Shown piece after piece: positions 53,601 through 61,321 of a stretch of DNA of 64,000 nt. The stretch spans positions 1,426,001 to 1,490,000 of the forward strand of contig NZ_AP025292.1 of the NCBI RefSeq assembly GCF_036492425.1. Direction: 5' to 3'. This stretch comes from Persicobacter psychrovividus (GTDB lineage Bacteria > Bacteroidota > Bacteroidia > Cytophagales > Cyclobacteriaceae). How positions within the stretch are numbered: position 1 is the stretch's first letter; every line of letters starts with the position of its first letter. A program made the position numbers and the translations under genes. The notes under the pieces are model-generated. The model saw only the letters and a list, made by a program, of their open reading frames with translations. It searched no databases and was not told where the DNA came from.

Positions 53601-53715
53601 AGCACTTTCCAAACAGGTGGCGGCAAAAGATACCACAGCGGTGAAAATTGATCAGCCCGATAGTTTGAATGTCTCCGATGCGAATGATCAGCCTGCGGAT
53701 TCAACCATTCATTAA
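50623..53715 (+). CDS. Large periplasmic TPR protein (1030 aa)
   Basis: The protein has a signal peptide (1-21, ending AVHAQ) followed by TPR repeats almost to the end: repeated patterns such as LNDVGDYYFRKRKYAKSLEYYQKV, AYLNTRNYEQALTYFDQI and ARYLIGEINYRTNKVSEAMTAYKQV, at least twenty units. A short acidic Asp/Thr-rich tail closes it. The spacing and the LPxxPxYxxA-type ends are like BamD/CpoB-type TPRs. It lies between holA and an outer-membrane barrel gene (22-nt gap) and before the ExbB/ExbD/TonB cluster, so a scaffold role in the envelope is likely. Confidence 0.85.
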   Translation: MVKKLLLATMLFGATEAVHAQTTIGQNTDQHDFTFAQKLLDRGDYVAARLSYEKYLKNTDQPFAEEAAYGQAYTAMRCNDADALKLYEDFIANYPAHPKHNLALNDVGDYYFRKRKYAKSLEYYQKVDSYQLSEEQAVAYNFHLAYANFSEEKFELAYPIFSNLKRKAGEYQYRSAYYAGVIAYQEEDYDQAVMDLKLAANDPQFKAQVPYMVANIYYKQMRYEELVAYVAEHKNVRSLSNRRELILLTGAAYFQLGNYQDAGVNFDEYLKGNRSTPSADVLYRVAFTYYKLGETEKAINTFKKVAATDDDSAVLASYYLGQLYLTQGNEAYALTAFDQVRQAEVEPAVKEESDFQYAYLNYKLGRLNVAVEALQEFVATYPRSRYVHQATDLIGDAYLNTRNYEQALTYFDQIPNKSVKVRQAYQELAYKRGVELFNNNEPDQAVEFFNRSLRYPLDPEFENQAIYWIGEAKSLEKNWGDAINAYARVFVLAAPNSQLYTKANYGIGYAYFNSKQYKKAIPHFKDYTNSLKRSADKMFYNDALLRLGDCYYVTKSYQEATRTYQLAIDQGLENQDHAWFQKGVVAQISGQVKTAAADYDHLINMVPRSTYYAKACLQKGQLYMEASQYQKAISAFDVLVANMPQSPYVPLAILKKAGAEYNLQKYDHAAKSYITILNNYPQDPVAHEALMALQESLASAGKPEQFNKYLAEYKERNPDGNLTNVELEAAKSLYYAQKYEAAMADLQKFVNSYPKHPSVAEARYLIGEINYRTNKVSEAMTAYKQVVREGKNNFINKSLLRLASLTQELGDYDQSIAYGRLLAERSTKKKERYNAWSGLMKAYYDKQSYDSAIYFAHAIKEKAAVNVNAGNTANLFIGKSLLAKGDNDAAMDQFVALMNSAKDENGAEAQYILADLFYQKKEYKQSVETLYDLSQQFGIYPKWVGKSYLLMVDNYVAMDELFQAKATLNSIIKNASDKTLIHQAEDRLTQVEEALSKQVAAKDTTAVKIDQPDSLNVSDANDQPADSTIH

Positions 53716-53737
53716 CCTCATTGACCAAAAATTAATC

Positions 53738-55381
53738 ATGAAAAATCATATTGTACTTTTGGCAAGCGCACTGCTTTTTGGTGCGGCAACGGTGCAGGCA
53801 CAGGATGACAGTGGCCTGAACGATGCGAGAATTGTCATTGAAAAAAACAGAACCAATACGGTTCAGTCTGAAGAAAGATCCTTCGAAAAAATTGCCCCCG
53901 TCCCACAAGGGAAAAATCAGCCGATTATGCTGAATTATTCACCCGTGGAATTCAAGGCTTCACTGGATCCCCTCGAACCGACGATCCGAGTTACAGGACT
54001 TAAAAGTGAGAAATTACCCCATTCAAAAAATGGTTATTTTGAGCTTGGTGTGGGTAATTACCTGAACACCTATGCGCAAGGGTATGCCAATACGATTCGT
54101 AAAAAAAATATGGATGCAGGTGTTTATCTTAAGCATTTTTCCGCTTTGCAAGGACCTGTGGATGGGAATAACTCAAGCAGCAGCGAGAATGAAATTGCAG
54201 GTTTGCTGAACTATTACACCAAAAAGGCGACCATCAATACGAAGTTGGGCTATGAGCGGTGGGCCAATAAATTTTATGGTTACCCCGCAGGTACAGAGGT
54301 GAATGATGCGCAGCTGAAGCAACATTTCAATTTCATCAATTTTGAAACGAAAGTGGAGGGTACGGATCAGTCAGCGCCCTTGGCATTCAAAGGTGGAATG
54401 GATTATCATTTCACAGGAGATCGTTTCAATGCGTCAGAACATTTGGTTAAGCTCGATGGTGATTTTGCTTACCGCACGGGTGAAATTTGGCAGCCTGGGG
54501 TAATGCTCAAAATGGATTACGCCAACCGCCAGGACAGCCTTGCCAGTGAGGGGCGTCTGGGCTTGCAAATCATTCCAAATGTGCGACTGGTTTTCGATCA
54601 GTTTGATTTGAGCCTTGGATTGAATTTCGCTTATCAGAATGATTCCACCGAAAACCTGGACAACTTTATGGTGTTCCCTTATTTTTCCGGAACGTATAAG
54701 ATGAGTGAATATTTTGGCTTATTTGCCAGCCTGAAAGGGGATATGCAATTTAACAGCCTTTACAATGTGGTGCGGTACAATCCTTGGATGGCACCAGAAT
54801 TTTCCTTGCAGAATGCCGCCACACCTTTTGATTTCTCTATTGGTGGAAAGGGTAAGTTTTCGCATTATTTGAATTACAGCGCCAGTTTAGGGGTGAAGCA
54901 AATTAACAACCTGATGACGGTGGTGAACAACCCGATGGATCAGGCACAATTCTTAACCGCCTATGACAGCGGCAAAACCACCGTTTTTCATGTAGCGGCA
55001 CACTTGGCATACGAGTTAAATCAAATTGCTGCAGGTACCGATTTCAGATACAATAATTATAGCACCAGTACACTTGAGGCGGCTTTTCATCTGCCAACAT
55101 TAGACTGGAATTTCTGGGGTAAATACCGCTACGACGATAAACTGTCTTTCAGCACACAACTTCATATTCTTGGCGGTTTGAAAGCGCTTGCGCCGACCAC
55201 CAACGAAGTTACGAACCTGAAAACGATCGTTGATTTGGGTGTTCGGGCAGATTATCAGCTTAATGAACGCTTTGGTGCATTTGCCAAGATTGATAATCTA
55301 CTGGCGCAAAAATACGAGCGTTTTCAATATTATCCAGTAAGGGGATTCCAATTAATGGTCGGAGCCTCAGTAACTTTCTAA
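53738..55381 (+). CDS. Outer-membrane TonB-receptor-like beta-barrel without plug
   Basis: A 547-aa protein starting at ATG 53738 with a signal peptide (MKNHIVLLASALLFGAATVQAQ). The mature part is a long series of beta strands with alternating polar residues (GVMLKMDYANRQDSL, FGLFASLKGDMQFNSLYN) that ends in FQLMVGASVTF, a C-terminal outer-membrane signal with terminal Phe. The strand lengths and the closing FAKIDNLLAQKYERFQYYP motif are those of TonB-dependent receptors, but no plug or TonB box was found. It is likely co-transcribed with the TPR gene. Confidence 0.78.
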   Translation: MKNHIVLLASALLFGAATVQAQDDSGLNDARIVIEKNRTNTVQSEERSFEKIAPVPQGKNQPIMLNYSPVEFKASLDPLEPTIRVTGLKSEKLPHSKNGYFELGVGNYLNTYAQGYANTIRKKNMDAGVYLKHFSALQGPVDGNNSSSSENEIAGLLNYYTKKATINTKLGYERWANKFYGYPAGTEVNDAQLKQHFNFINFETKVEGTDQSAPLAFKGGMDYHFTGDRFNASEHLVKLDGDFAYRTGEIWQPGVMLKMDYANRQDSLASEGRLGLQIIPNVRLVFDQFDLSLGLNFAYQNDSTENLDNFMVFPYFSGTYKMSEYFGLFASLKGDMQFNSLYNVVRYNPWMAPEFSLQNAATPFDFSIGGKGKFSHYLNYSASLGVKQINNLMTVVNNPMDQAQFLTAYDSGKTTVFHVAAHLAYELNQIAAGTDFRYNNYSTSTLEAAFHLPTLDWNFWGKYRYDDKLSFSTQLHILGGLKALAPTTNEVTNLKTIVDLGVRADYQLNERFGAFAKIDNLLAQKYERFQYYPVRGFQLMVGASVTF

Positions 55382-55525
55382 TCAGTAATTGGATTAATCA
55401 AACTTTAATCTGACGGTATTCCATCATAAATGAACAAAATTGTGTGGAATATTTAGTGATTTTTGCTTTATTAACATATTAATTGAAACCATTAACCATT
55501 TATTCACTTCAACGCCTTCATACTA

Positions 55526-56296
55526 ATGGCAAGTATTAACGATTTAAATAACGACGATCAAAATAAAGAAGAATTAGACGGTGATAACTTCGGTCTTCCA
55601 AATTTTGACTTCGATTCCAATACTTCTTCAGCGCAAAATGCTTCTACAGAAGAACCTTCAGAAAATACTTTTTTCAATGAAACCAATGCTTTTGAAGAGG
55701 TAAGTGCTGCAGGTGCTTTTGAACAGGAAGAAACCAACAACCAGGAAGAAGCTAAAGATTCTTTTTCTTCGGACTTCAATGTTGAAGAGGAAGAAGAGGA
55801 TAGCAATAGAAATACATGGATTTGGATCGGTGTAGTGATTTTATTGTTGGTAGGGGTTGGGACGTTCATTTTCAAGGCTATGGGCCCTGATGATACCAAT
55901 TCCGCAGAAGCCAACCAGGTAGTGCAGGAAGCATTGCAGGATACGCAGGTTGCTGAAACTGCTTCTGAGCCTGTAGAGGAAGTAGCGCCAGAACCAGTGG
56001 AGGTTGTTGAAACACCTGTAGCTGAGGAGTCAGGGATCGTAAGATTGACTTCATTGACGGGGAACTTCCACGTGGTGGTGAAAAGTTTTGTGGACAGCGA
56101 TTTGGCGATGGACTTTGCCAAACAACTCGAAGCGGAAGGAAATACCGTTTACCTTTTCAACTCACCACGTAAGCCAAATGGCATGATTTACCATCGTGTG
56201 GCTTTGGGTAAATTTACTTCTGAAGAAGAAGCGACCGCCTCTAAAGCGGATTACAGCGGAACTTACGGTGAAGATGTTTGGGTGAAGAAATTCTAA
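55526..56296 (+). CDS. SPOR-domain membrane protein
   Basis: A 256-aa protein with an acidic, Asn/Glu-rich cytoplasmic part (1-92), a single membrane helix (about 94-114, WIWIGVVILLLVGVGTFIF), an acidic Pro/Val/Glu-rich periplasmic linker and a C-terminal SPOR domain (about 180-256: FHVVVKSFVDSDLAMDFAKQL...VALGKFTSEEEA). SPOR domains bind denuded glycan at division sites. It has its own terminator and is separated by 144 nt from the barrel gene and 207 nt from exbB. Confidence 0.87.
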   Translation: MASINDLNNDDQNKEELDGDNFGLPNFDFDSNTSSAQNASTEEPSENTFFNETNAFEEVSAAGAFEQEETNNQEEAKDSFSSDFNVEEEEEDSNRNTWIWIGVVILLLVGVGTFIFKAMGPDDTNSAEANQVVQEALQDTQVAETASEPVEEVAPEPVEVVETPVAEESGIVRLTSLTGNFHVVVKSFVDSDLAMDFAKQLEAEGNTVYLFNSPRKPNGMIYHRVALGKFTSEEEATASKADYSGTYGEDVWVKKF

Positions 56297-56321
56297 ACTG
56301 AATTACTGAAAAAATAGCAGT

Positions 56322-56360
56322 AGAGCCTTGATAATTTCGGTTGTCAAGGCTCTTTTTTTA
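56322..56360 (+). terminator. Terminator of the SPOR gene
   Basis: AGAGCCTTGATAA pairs with TTGTCAAGGCTCT (one G-U) around a 6-nt loop, then seven T. Confidence 0.8.
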
Positions 56361-56503
56361 TGCCCTGACCGACGCAAAGAAGAGATTTTCTTTTATATTT
56401 CGCTTTCAAATGCATCAATAAACCGACTTATTTTATAATCTATTGAATATCAGGAGGGTTGGTGCGCCTTATTACTGTTTCGCAATAAAAGTCAGAAGCC
56501 ATT

Positions 56504-57205
56504 ATGTTATCATTGCTTTTTCAACAAATATCTACAACAACAGAACCGATTGCCGCAGATGTCGCTGCACATGCAGATTCAATCAGCCTCCTGGATTTAG
56601 TCCTCAAGGGCGGATGGATGATGATCCCTTTGGCCTTATTGCTGGTGGGGGCCATTTATATCATCATTGAGCGCTATATGACGTTGATCAGTGCCTCGAA
56701 ATTGCCTAAAGATTTCAATGAAACGATCCGTACGTTGGTGATGAGTGGGGAAATTGAGCAGGCCAAAGCAGTGTGCCGTGAGAATGATTCTCCTGTGGCA
56801 AAAATGATCGAAAAGGGAATTTCAAGAATTGGGAATTCCATGAAAAATATTGAGGCTTCAATCGAAAATGTGGGTAAAATTCAAATTTACCGCCTCGAGA
56901 AAAACCTGAGTGTGTTGGCCACTATTTCTGGTGCCGCACCTATGATGGGCTTCCTTGGAACAGTTACAGGGATGATCTCGGCTTTTATTGCCATTGCTCA
57001 GGAACAAGGCTCTGTAAGCCCAAAATTGCTTTCTTCAGGGATTTATGAAGCGATGATTACGACTGCTTTCGGTTTGCTTGTCGGCCTGATCGCCTATCTG
57101 GGTTACAACTTCCTGGTGGCTAAAGTTCAAAAGCTGATCCAGGCGATGGAGTACAATACCATTGATTTCATTGACTTGCTTCAGGAACCACAAAATAAAT
57201 TGTAA
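56504..57205 (+). CDS. MotA/TolQ/ExbB proton channel family protein
   Basis: A 233-aa inner-membrane protein with an N-terminal helix (about 30-55, MIPLALLLVGAIYIIIERY) and two C-terminal helices bracketing the conserved GAAPMMGFLGTVTGMISAF and SGIYEAMITTAFGLLVGLIAY motifs. ExbB/TolQ pentamers use the proton gradient, with ExbD/TolR dimers, to drive TonB or TolA. It heads a three-gene operon. Whether it is the Tol or the Ton version cannot be settled from sequence. Confidence 0.9.
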   Translation: MLSLLFQQISTTTEPIAADVAAHADSISLLDLVLKGGWMMIPLALLLVGAIYIIIERYMTLISASKLPKDFNETIRTLVMSGEIEQAKAVCRENDSPVAKMIEKGISRIGNSMKNIEASIENVGKIQIYRLEKNLSVLATISGAAPMMGFLGTVTGMISAFIAIAQEQGSVSPKLLSSGIYEAMITTAFGLLVGLIAYLGYNFLVAKVQKLIQAMEYNTIDFIDLLQEPQNKL

Positions 57206-57246
57206 TACGCCCCTCGACGTATCATTAATCATTTATAGAACGAAAG

Positions 57247-57642
57247 ATGGGTTTACAATCAAAAAATAAAATCAGTTCGGCTTTCAGTATGTCCTCCATG
57301 ACGGACATCATCTTTTTGTTGCTGATCTTTTTCATGCTGACGTCCAATTTTATTACCCCTTCGGGGCTTCCAGTGAATTTGCCTTCCAGCAAAAAGGCTG
57401 AAATTGTCATGCAGAAACTCAGCATTACCATCACCAAGGATTTACAATATTTTGTGAATGACAAAAAGGTGGATCGGGCAATGGTAGAGTCGACACTCGC
57501 TGCTGAACTCAAAGGAAAAGAAGGCGTGGTGGTATTGCATGTGGATAAAACGGTGCCCACCGAACACTTGGTTTATGTTGCGGGTATTGCCGCCAAGCTG
57601 AAGGCGAAAGTATCTATTGCGGCTACGCCAGAAACAAAATAA
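57247..57642 (+). CDS. ExbD/TolR family protein
   Basis: A 131-aa protein with one membrane helix (about 17-37) containing the proton-relay Asp in SSMTDIIFLLLIFFML, and a periplasmic domain ending at VSIAATPE. It partners with the preceding ExbB protein (41-nt gap). The N-terminal GLQSKNKISSAFSMSSMTD is typical of ExbD. The TonB-like gene follows 2 nt later. Confidence 0.92.
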   Translation: MGLQSKNKISSAFSMSSMTDIIFLLLIFFMLTSNFITPSGLPVNLPSSKKAEIVMQKLSITITKDLQYFVNDKKVDRAMVESTLAAELKGKEGVVVLHVDKTVPTEHLVYVAGIAAKLKAKVSIAATPETK

Positions 57643-57644
57643 TT

Positions 57645-58502
57645 ATGGAAGACCAAAAGCAAAAACAACGGGAATACCTCAGTATGGCCATTACGGCAGT
57701 GCTGGCGATCGCCCTGACGGTTTCTTTGTTCTTCATCATGGTTTGGCACGCTCCAGATCCACCCTTGCCCGTTTATGGTTTGGAGCTGAGTTTGGGGACA
57801 AGCGAAAGGGGGAGCGGTGAGCCCGTGAAGCCAATAAAAGCGGCTACACCCGTAGAAACTCCACCAACAAAAATCACCCCGAAGCCTATTCCTCAGCCTG
57901 AAGAACAGCCTGAGGAGGTGGAAGAAGTAACACCAGAAGAATCGACACCTACGGAAGAAACCATTACGCCAGAAGTGATCGAAACGCAGGAAGAGCCTTC
58001 TTATAAAGAGGAGGAGAAGAAGGAAAAAGTGGTGAAGCCGAAGGAGGAACCGAAAGAGGAGGTGAAACCGATTCATGAGTTTCCATCAAAACAGAAGGCT
58101 GCGGAAGAGCAAACGCAAACGGCGCCGCAACCGTCCTCTGGAACCGACGAATCTGGTGCAGGGAATCAGGGGAAGGAAGAAGGCAAGATTGATGAGCGCG
58201 GCATATATCAGGGGAGTTTTGGCGCCAAGGGAGCCAGCCTGGACATGAAAGGCTGGGCTTGGGATGGCGCTCCACGACCTCAGGATACTTCCAATGAAAG
58301 CGGTAAAATTGTTTATCAGATTCGAATTGATGAGGATGGTGAAATTCAGGAAGTACGACGGATTGAGTCCACGGTGCGCCCCGAAATTGAAACGAAATAC
58401 CGTAAGGCGGTGGAGCAGTTGACCTTCAGCCGGACGGCAGATAACCTACGACCTACGCCATTCACTACGGGAAGGATTACCTTCATTATCAATGCCAATT
58501 AA
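57645..58502 (+). CDS. TonB/TolA-like energy transducer
   Basis: A 285-aa protein with an N-terminal membrane helix (about 12-34), a long Pro/Glu/Lys-rich periplasmic spacer (about 60-165), a Gly-Ser linker and a C-terminal TonB-like domain (about 215-285: KIVYQIRIDEDGEIQEVRRIES...KAVEQLTFSR). This is the moving arm that carries ExbB/ExbD energy to the outer membrane. The spacer is unusually acidic. The C-terminus is closer to the AgmX/TonB family than to canonical TolA. It is followed by the operon terminator. Confidence 0.87.
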   Translation: MEDQKQKQREYLSMAITAVLAIALTVSLFFIMVWHAPDPPLPVYGLELSLGTSERGSGEPVKPIKAATPVETPPTKITPKPIPQPEEQPEEVEEVTPEESTPTEETITPEVIETQEEPSYKEEEKKEKVVKPKEEPKEEVKPIHEFPSKQKAAEEQTQTAPQPSSGTDESGAGNQGKEEGKIDERGIYQGSFGAKGASLDMKGWAWDGAPRPQDTSNESGKIVYQIRIDEDGEIQEVRRIESTVRPEIETKYRKAVEQLTFSRTADNLRPTPFTTGRITFIINAN

Positions 58503-58542
58503 GAGCATATTTTAAACACGCTCCAAAGCATACAGGAAATTG

Positions 58543-58568
58543 AAAACCGTCGTCAGGCGGTTTTTTTT
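58543..58568 (+). terminator. Terminator of the exbB-exbD-tonB operon
   Basis: AACCGTC pairs with GGCGGTT (one G-U), a 4-nt loop, then eight T. Confidence 0.7.
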
Positions 58569-58676
58569 ATGTTTATAGGTGGAGAAACTTAATGGTGTGC
58601 GCTGCATTATTGCTGATATTTTATCCGCAGGTTAATTCACTTAGAGATGAAGCGATATTTGTTTTGAGAGTAGATA

Positions 58677-59531
58677 TCAGTCGGGGACTTCGTTCTTTTG
58701 AGCAGTCAGGACACCGTATTTCCACAGCCCTTCCACCAGGGCTTCATGCTGAGCAATGACACTCTCTACGCGCGTTTTGGTGATCCTGAATTTTTTCGGG
58801 AAAATGGCATGAAGGGGCAGACTTAGCTTGCCGATTTTTCCAAGCAAATACAGCCGTTGGGAAGATTTAAAGGCTGCATTGGTGTAATCTTCAAATGGAG
58901 CCACGGAAAAATTCAGATCGGTCAGATTGGTGCGGAACACCTGATAATCCGCAAGTCGTTTAATGTGGTAGCCCTTAAACCAGCGCTCCAGCATCGGGTG
59001 GTGGTTCACATGTTCGCTCTGCCAGTAATCACAGATCATCAGTCGGCCAAGAGGCTGAAGTACCCGTGCAATTTCAGAGAGTAACATCGGAAGATCCTGA
59101 CAATGGAAAACACTTTCCAGTGCCCAGTAATGGGTAAAGCTTTCGGCACTGAAAGGAAGTTGATGATAATCTGCCTTGACGAAGTTGACCAGATGCTGTA
59201 CTTTTTGAGAATGGGCAAGATCGTTGGCAATGCTGAGCTGTCGGTCGGAAAGGGTAATGCCGGTAACCTTGCAGCCATAGCGTTTGGCGAGCCATACTGC
59301 CGTGCCACCATAGCCACAGCCAGCATCCAAGATATGGGCATTTCCATCGACTTTTGAGGTCGTAGCCAACCGCAGTCGCAGGTTCAAGATGGCTTCCTCG
59401 ATATTTTTGGTGTCCGTTTCCCAATAGCCGTAATTCATGGCATAGGATTTTCCGAGCCTCCACACGAGTCGGTAGATCCATTCCGTCTGATCGTAGGCTT
59501 CATGAATGGCTTTGATTTCGTGATCTTTCAT
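58677..59531 (-). CDS. SAM-dependent methyltransferase
   Basis: A protein of about 284 aa with the class I methyltransferase fold: motif I ILDAGCGYGGTAVWLA, GITLSDRQLSIA, the acidic VKADYHQLPFS and post-motif LALESVFHC-type segments, then ARVLQPLGRLMICDYW. The nearest general resemblance is to gamma-tocopherol, ubiquinone or menaquinone methyltransferases. The ATG at 59531 was chosen, 4 nt after the upstream stop; a longer frame from 59558 would overlap that gene. Its position behind a UbiA-type prenyltransferase suggests methylation of a prenylated ring. Confidence 0.85.
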   Translation of the reverse strand: MKDHEIKAIHEAYDQTEWIYRLVWRLGKSYAMNYGYWETDTKNIEEAILNLRLRLATTSKVDGNAHILDAGCGYGGTAVWLAKRYGCKVTGITLSDRQLSIANDLAHSQKVQHLVNFVKADYHQLPFSAESFTHYWALESVFHCQDLPMLLSEIARVLQPLGRLMICDYWQSEHVNHHPMLERWFKGYHIKRLADYQVFRTNLTDLNFSVAPFEDYTNAAFKSSQRLYLLGKIGKLSLPLHAIFPKKFRITKTRVESVIAQHEALVEGLWKYGVLTAQKNEVPD

Positions 59532-59535
59532 GACT

Positions 59536-60261
59536 TTATTTTTGCAATCGCTCCGCAATTATTTTCCGTTCGGCCTGATAATCCTTATCCCATACCGCTA
59601 CGCCATCCCAGTCCCAGAGCGGGAGAGGAATCAGGTTTTGTGCAAAGAGCGAACGCATCAGGGTGGTTTCCTCCGCAGGAGTGCGGGCAAATGAAAAGGG
59701 GTTTCTATACTTTTCTCCGGATTTCAGTGGCGCATATTTTTCATCGTTCACCTCAATCAGTGCGAGCATTTCCTTGCCTCGGCCTTGCAGATAATCTAAA
59801 AAGAGAGGATCAAAAGCACCAATATTCTTACGGTGCTCAGGAGATTTGCCCACCCACTTTGCCCAGTCAAAGCCATAGGAGAAATCATGAACATATTGGA
59901 AAGAGATTTTTGTTTCCTTGCCAAAAGTGGCCATCAGCGCCTGTAATCGCTCAGATAACATCAGCAGGAAGGCATGGCCATTTTCCTGTTGAAGACTCAT
60001 GCGAACACATTCGTGCACCATAAAATCCATATCGTAAAATACATTTTGCGGATAGTGCCTGATTTGGGCTTTAATAATGTCAAGGCATAAGCCTGCCAAA
60101 GTTGCCGTATATGGGTAGTTGGGGTAATCCTCCTGAAGTTTTCGCCCCAGCAGCTGAAAAGAGTGGGCTTTGTCTTGGGCAGGGTTCAGGGACTTAAAAG
60201 CGATTGATTTTGATTCGATAAATTCATCTATGGCAAGGAAAAGTGGTTCATGCTTCGTCAT
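59536..60261 (-). CDS. Conserved-looking protein of unknown function in the prenyltransferase cluster
   Basis: A 241-aa soluble protein without signal peptide or membrane helix, mostly alpha-helical. Notable stretches are NVFYDMDFMVHECVRMSLQ, HDFSYGFDWAKWVGKSPEHR and LIPLPLWDWDGVAVWDKD near the end. I do not recognise the family. The gene lies between the UbiA-like gene (38-nt gap) and the methyltransferase (4-nt gap) and is very likely co-transcribed, so it should serve the same pathway. Confidence 0.6.
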   Translation of the reverse strand: MTKHEPLFLAIDEFIESKSIAFKSLNPAQDKAHSFQLLGRKLQEDYPNYPYTATLAGLCLDIIKAQIRHYPQNVFYDMDFMVHECVRMSLQQENGHAFLLMLSERLQALMATFGKETKISFQYVHDFSYGFDWAKWVGKSPEHRKNIGAFDPLFLDYLQGRGKEMLALIEVNDEKYAPLKSGEKYRNPFSFARTPAEETTLMRSLFAQNLIPLPLWDWDGVAVWDKDYQAERKIIAERLQK

Positions 60262-60299
60262 GGTGATAATTTACAAATTAGCAACAGAATTACAGGCTT

Positions 60300-61220
60300 T
60301 TAAATGAAAAATAATAGTAAGGCACTGCCGCCAAGCATACTCAGCCAAATGCCTGAATGAAGTTTGGATTTATATACGCCGATCGCCGCAAAGGCATTTG
60401 TGGTGGCATAGTGGGATTTTTTTTGCATCTGAATGCCAAAGTAAATCAAGTTCAGCAATACAAGCTCATGCACAACATTCGGAAGGTGAAAGGGCATCAG
60501 CCAGCTCACCAATATATAAGCCGTAGCCGCCCAATAGGAAATCATAATCCCCTGACGAACTTTATGGTTGCCCAGAATGGTGGTAAATGTATTTTTCCGA
60601 CCCAGTCGATCGGTCTCTTCGTCTGAAAGGCCACTTGCCAGCGCACTGCTCAGCGCTAGCAAGGTGGAGGCAGGAATCAATACATAGGCACTTTCAACCC
60701 ATAATTCCCCCGCCTGCAAAAAGGCTGCGAACAGGGGTAAGATCAGTCCGACCCCAATCATTTCGAGCAACTCGCCACCACCACGATAATTCAGCTTGAT
60801 GGGGGGAAGGGTGTAGGCGATAAATATCAGGCAACAGGCAATGCCGAGGAAGAATGCCTCCTGTCCCAAGGCGATGGATCTGCCTGCAAAATAGGCGGCA
60901 GGAAAACCGATCAGCATACAGAGAACGGCCACAATTTTAAGATGGCGGGCAGGCAAAATATTATCAGGAATTGTTTTTGGGGAGCAACCGTCGGGAAACT
61001 TTTTTCTTTTGATGGTGTCCACCGCTACATCGCCAAGGTCATTGACCATCACAATGAAAATTACGCCACAAATGGCAAACACACTGCCCCAAAGTAAGGG
61101 TGCAAGGCGCAAGGTTCCACTGTGATGAGCACCCATAAACTGCCCCATAAAAAATGGGGTCAGAATTTTAGGCCAGCTGTTAATTTTTAGGGCTTTGGCC
61201 CATTTATTGATTAAACTCAA
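60300..61220 (-). CDS. UbiA family prenyltransferase (MenA-like)
   Basis: A 306-aa integral membrane enzyme with about eight or nine helices. Both Asp-rich metal and diphosphate sites are visible: NDLGDVAVD at 60-68 and SDEETDR near 198-204, followed by LGRKNTF. The helix-4 region IGVGLILPLFAAFLQAG and the LNYRGGGELLE loop resemble MenA more than ubiquinone UbiA. It should transfer a polyprenyl chain to an aromatic acceptor. It heads an operon with an unknown gene and a methyltransferase. If this is the genome's MenA, that partner gene set would be unusual. Confidence 0.84.
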   Translation of the reverse strand: MSLINKWAKALKINSWPKILTPFFMGQFMGAHHSGTLRLAPLLWGSVFAICGVIFIVMVNDLGDVAVDTIKRKKFPDGCSPKTIPDNILPARHLKIVAVLCMLIGFPAAYFAGRSIALGQEAFFLGIACCLIFIAYTLPPIKLNYRGGGELLEMIGVGLILPLFAAFLQAGELWVESAYVLIPASTLLALSSALASGLSDEETDRLGRKNTFTTILGNHKVRQGIMISYWAATAYILVSWLMPFHLPNVVHELVLLNLIYFGIQMQKKSHYATTNAFAAIGVYKSKLHSGIWLSMLGGSALLLFFI

Positions 61221-61321
61221 ATCGAATATTTTATAAATATTTTCATTATATTTTTAATTGGTGTAAGTTGAATGCATCAGCGGTTTTCCGCCTTCAGATT
61301 CCATTACCATACTTTCTACTT

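Noticed and set aside
61268-61321. TTG start extending the MscS protein by 18 residues
   Set aside because: The shorter form begins with a clean signal peptide, the longer one does not.
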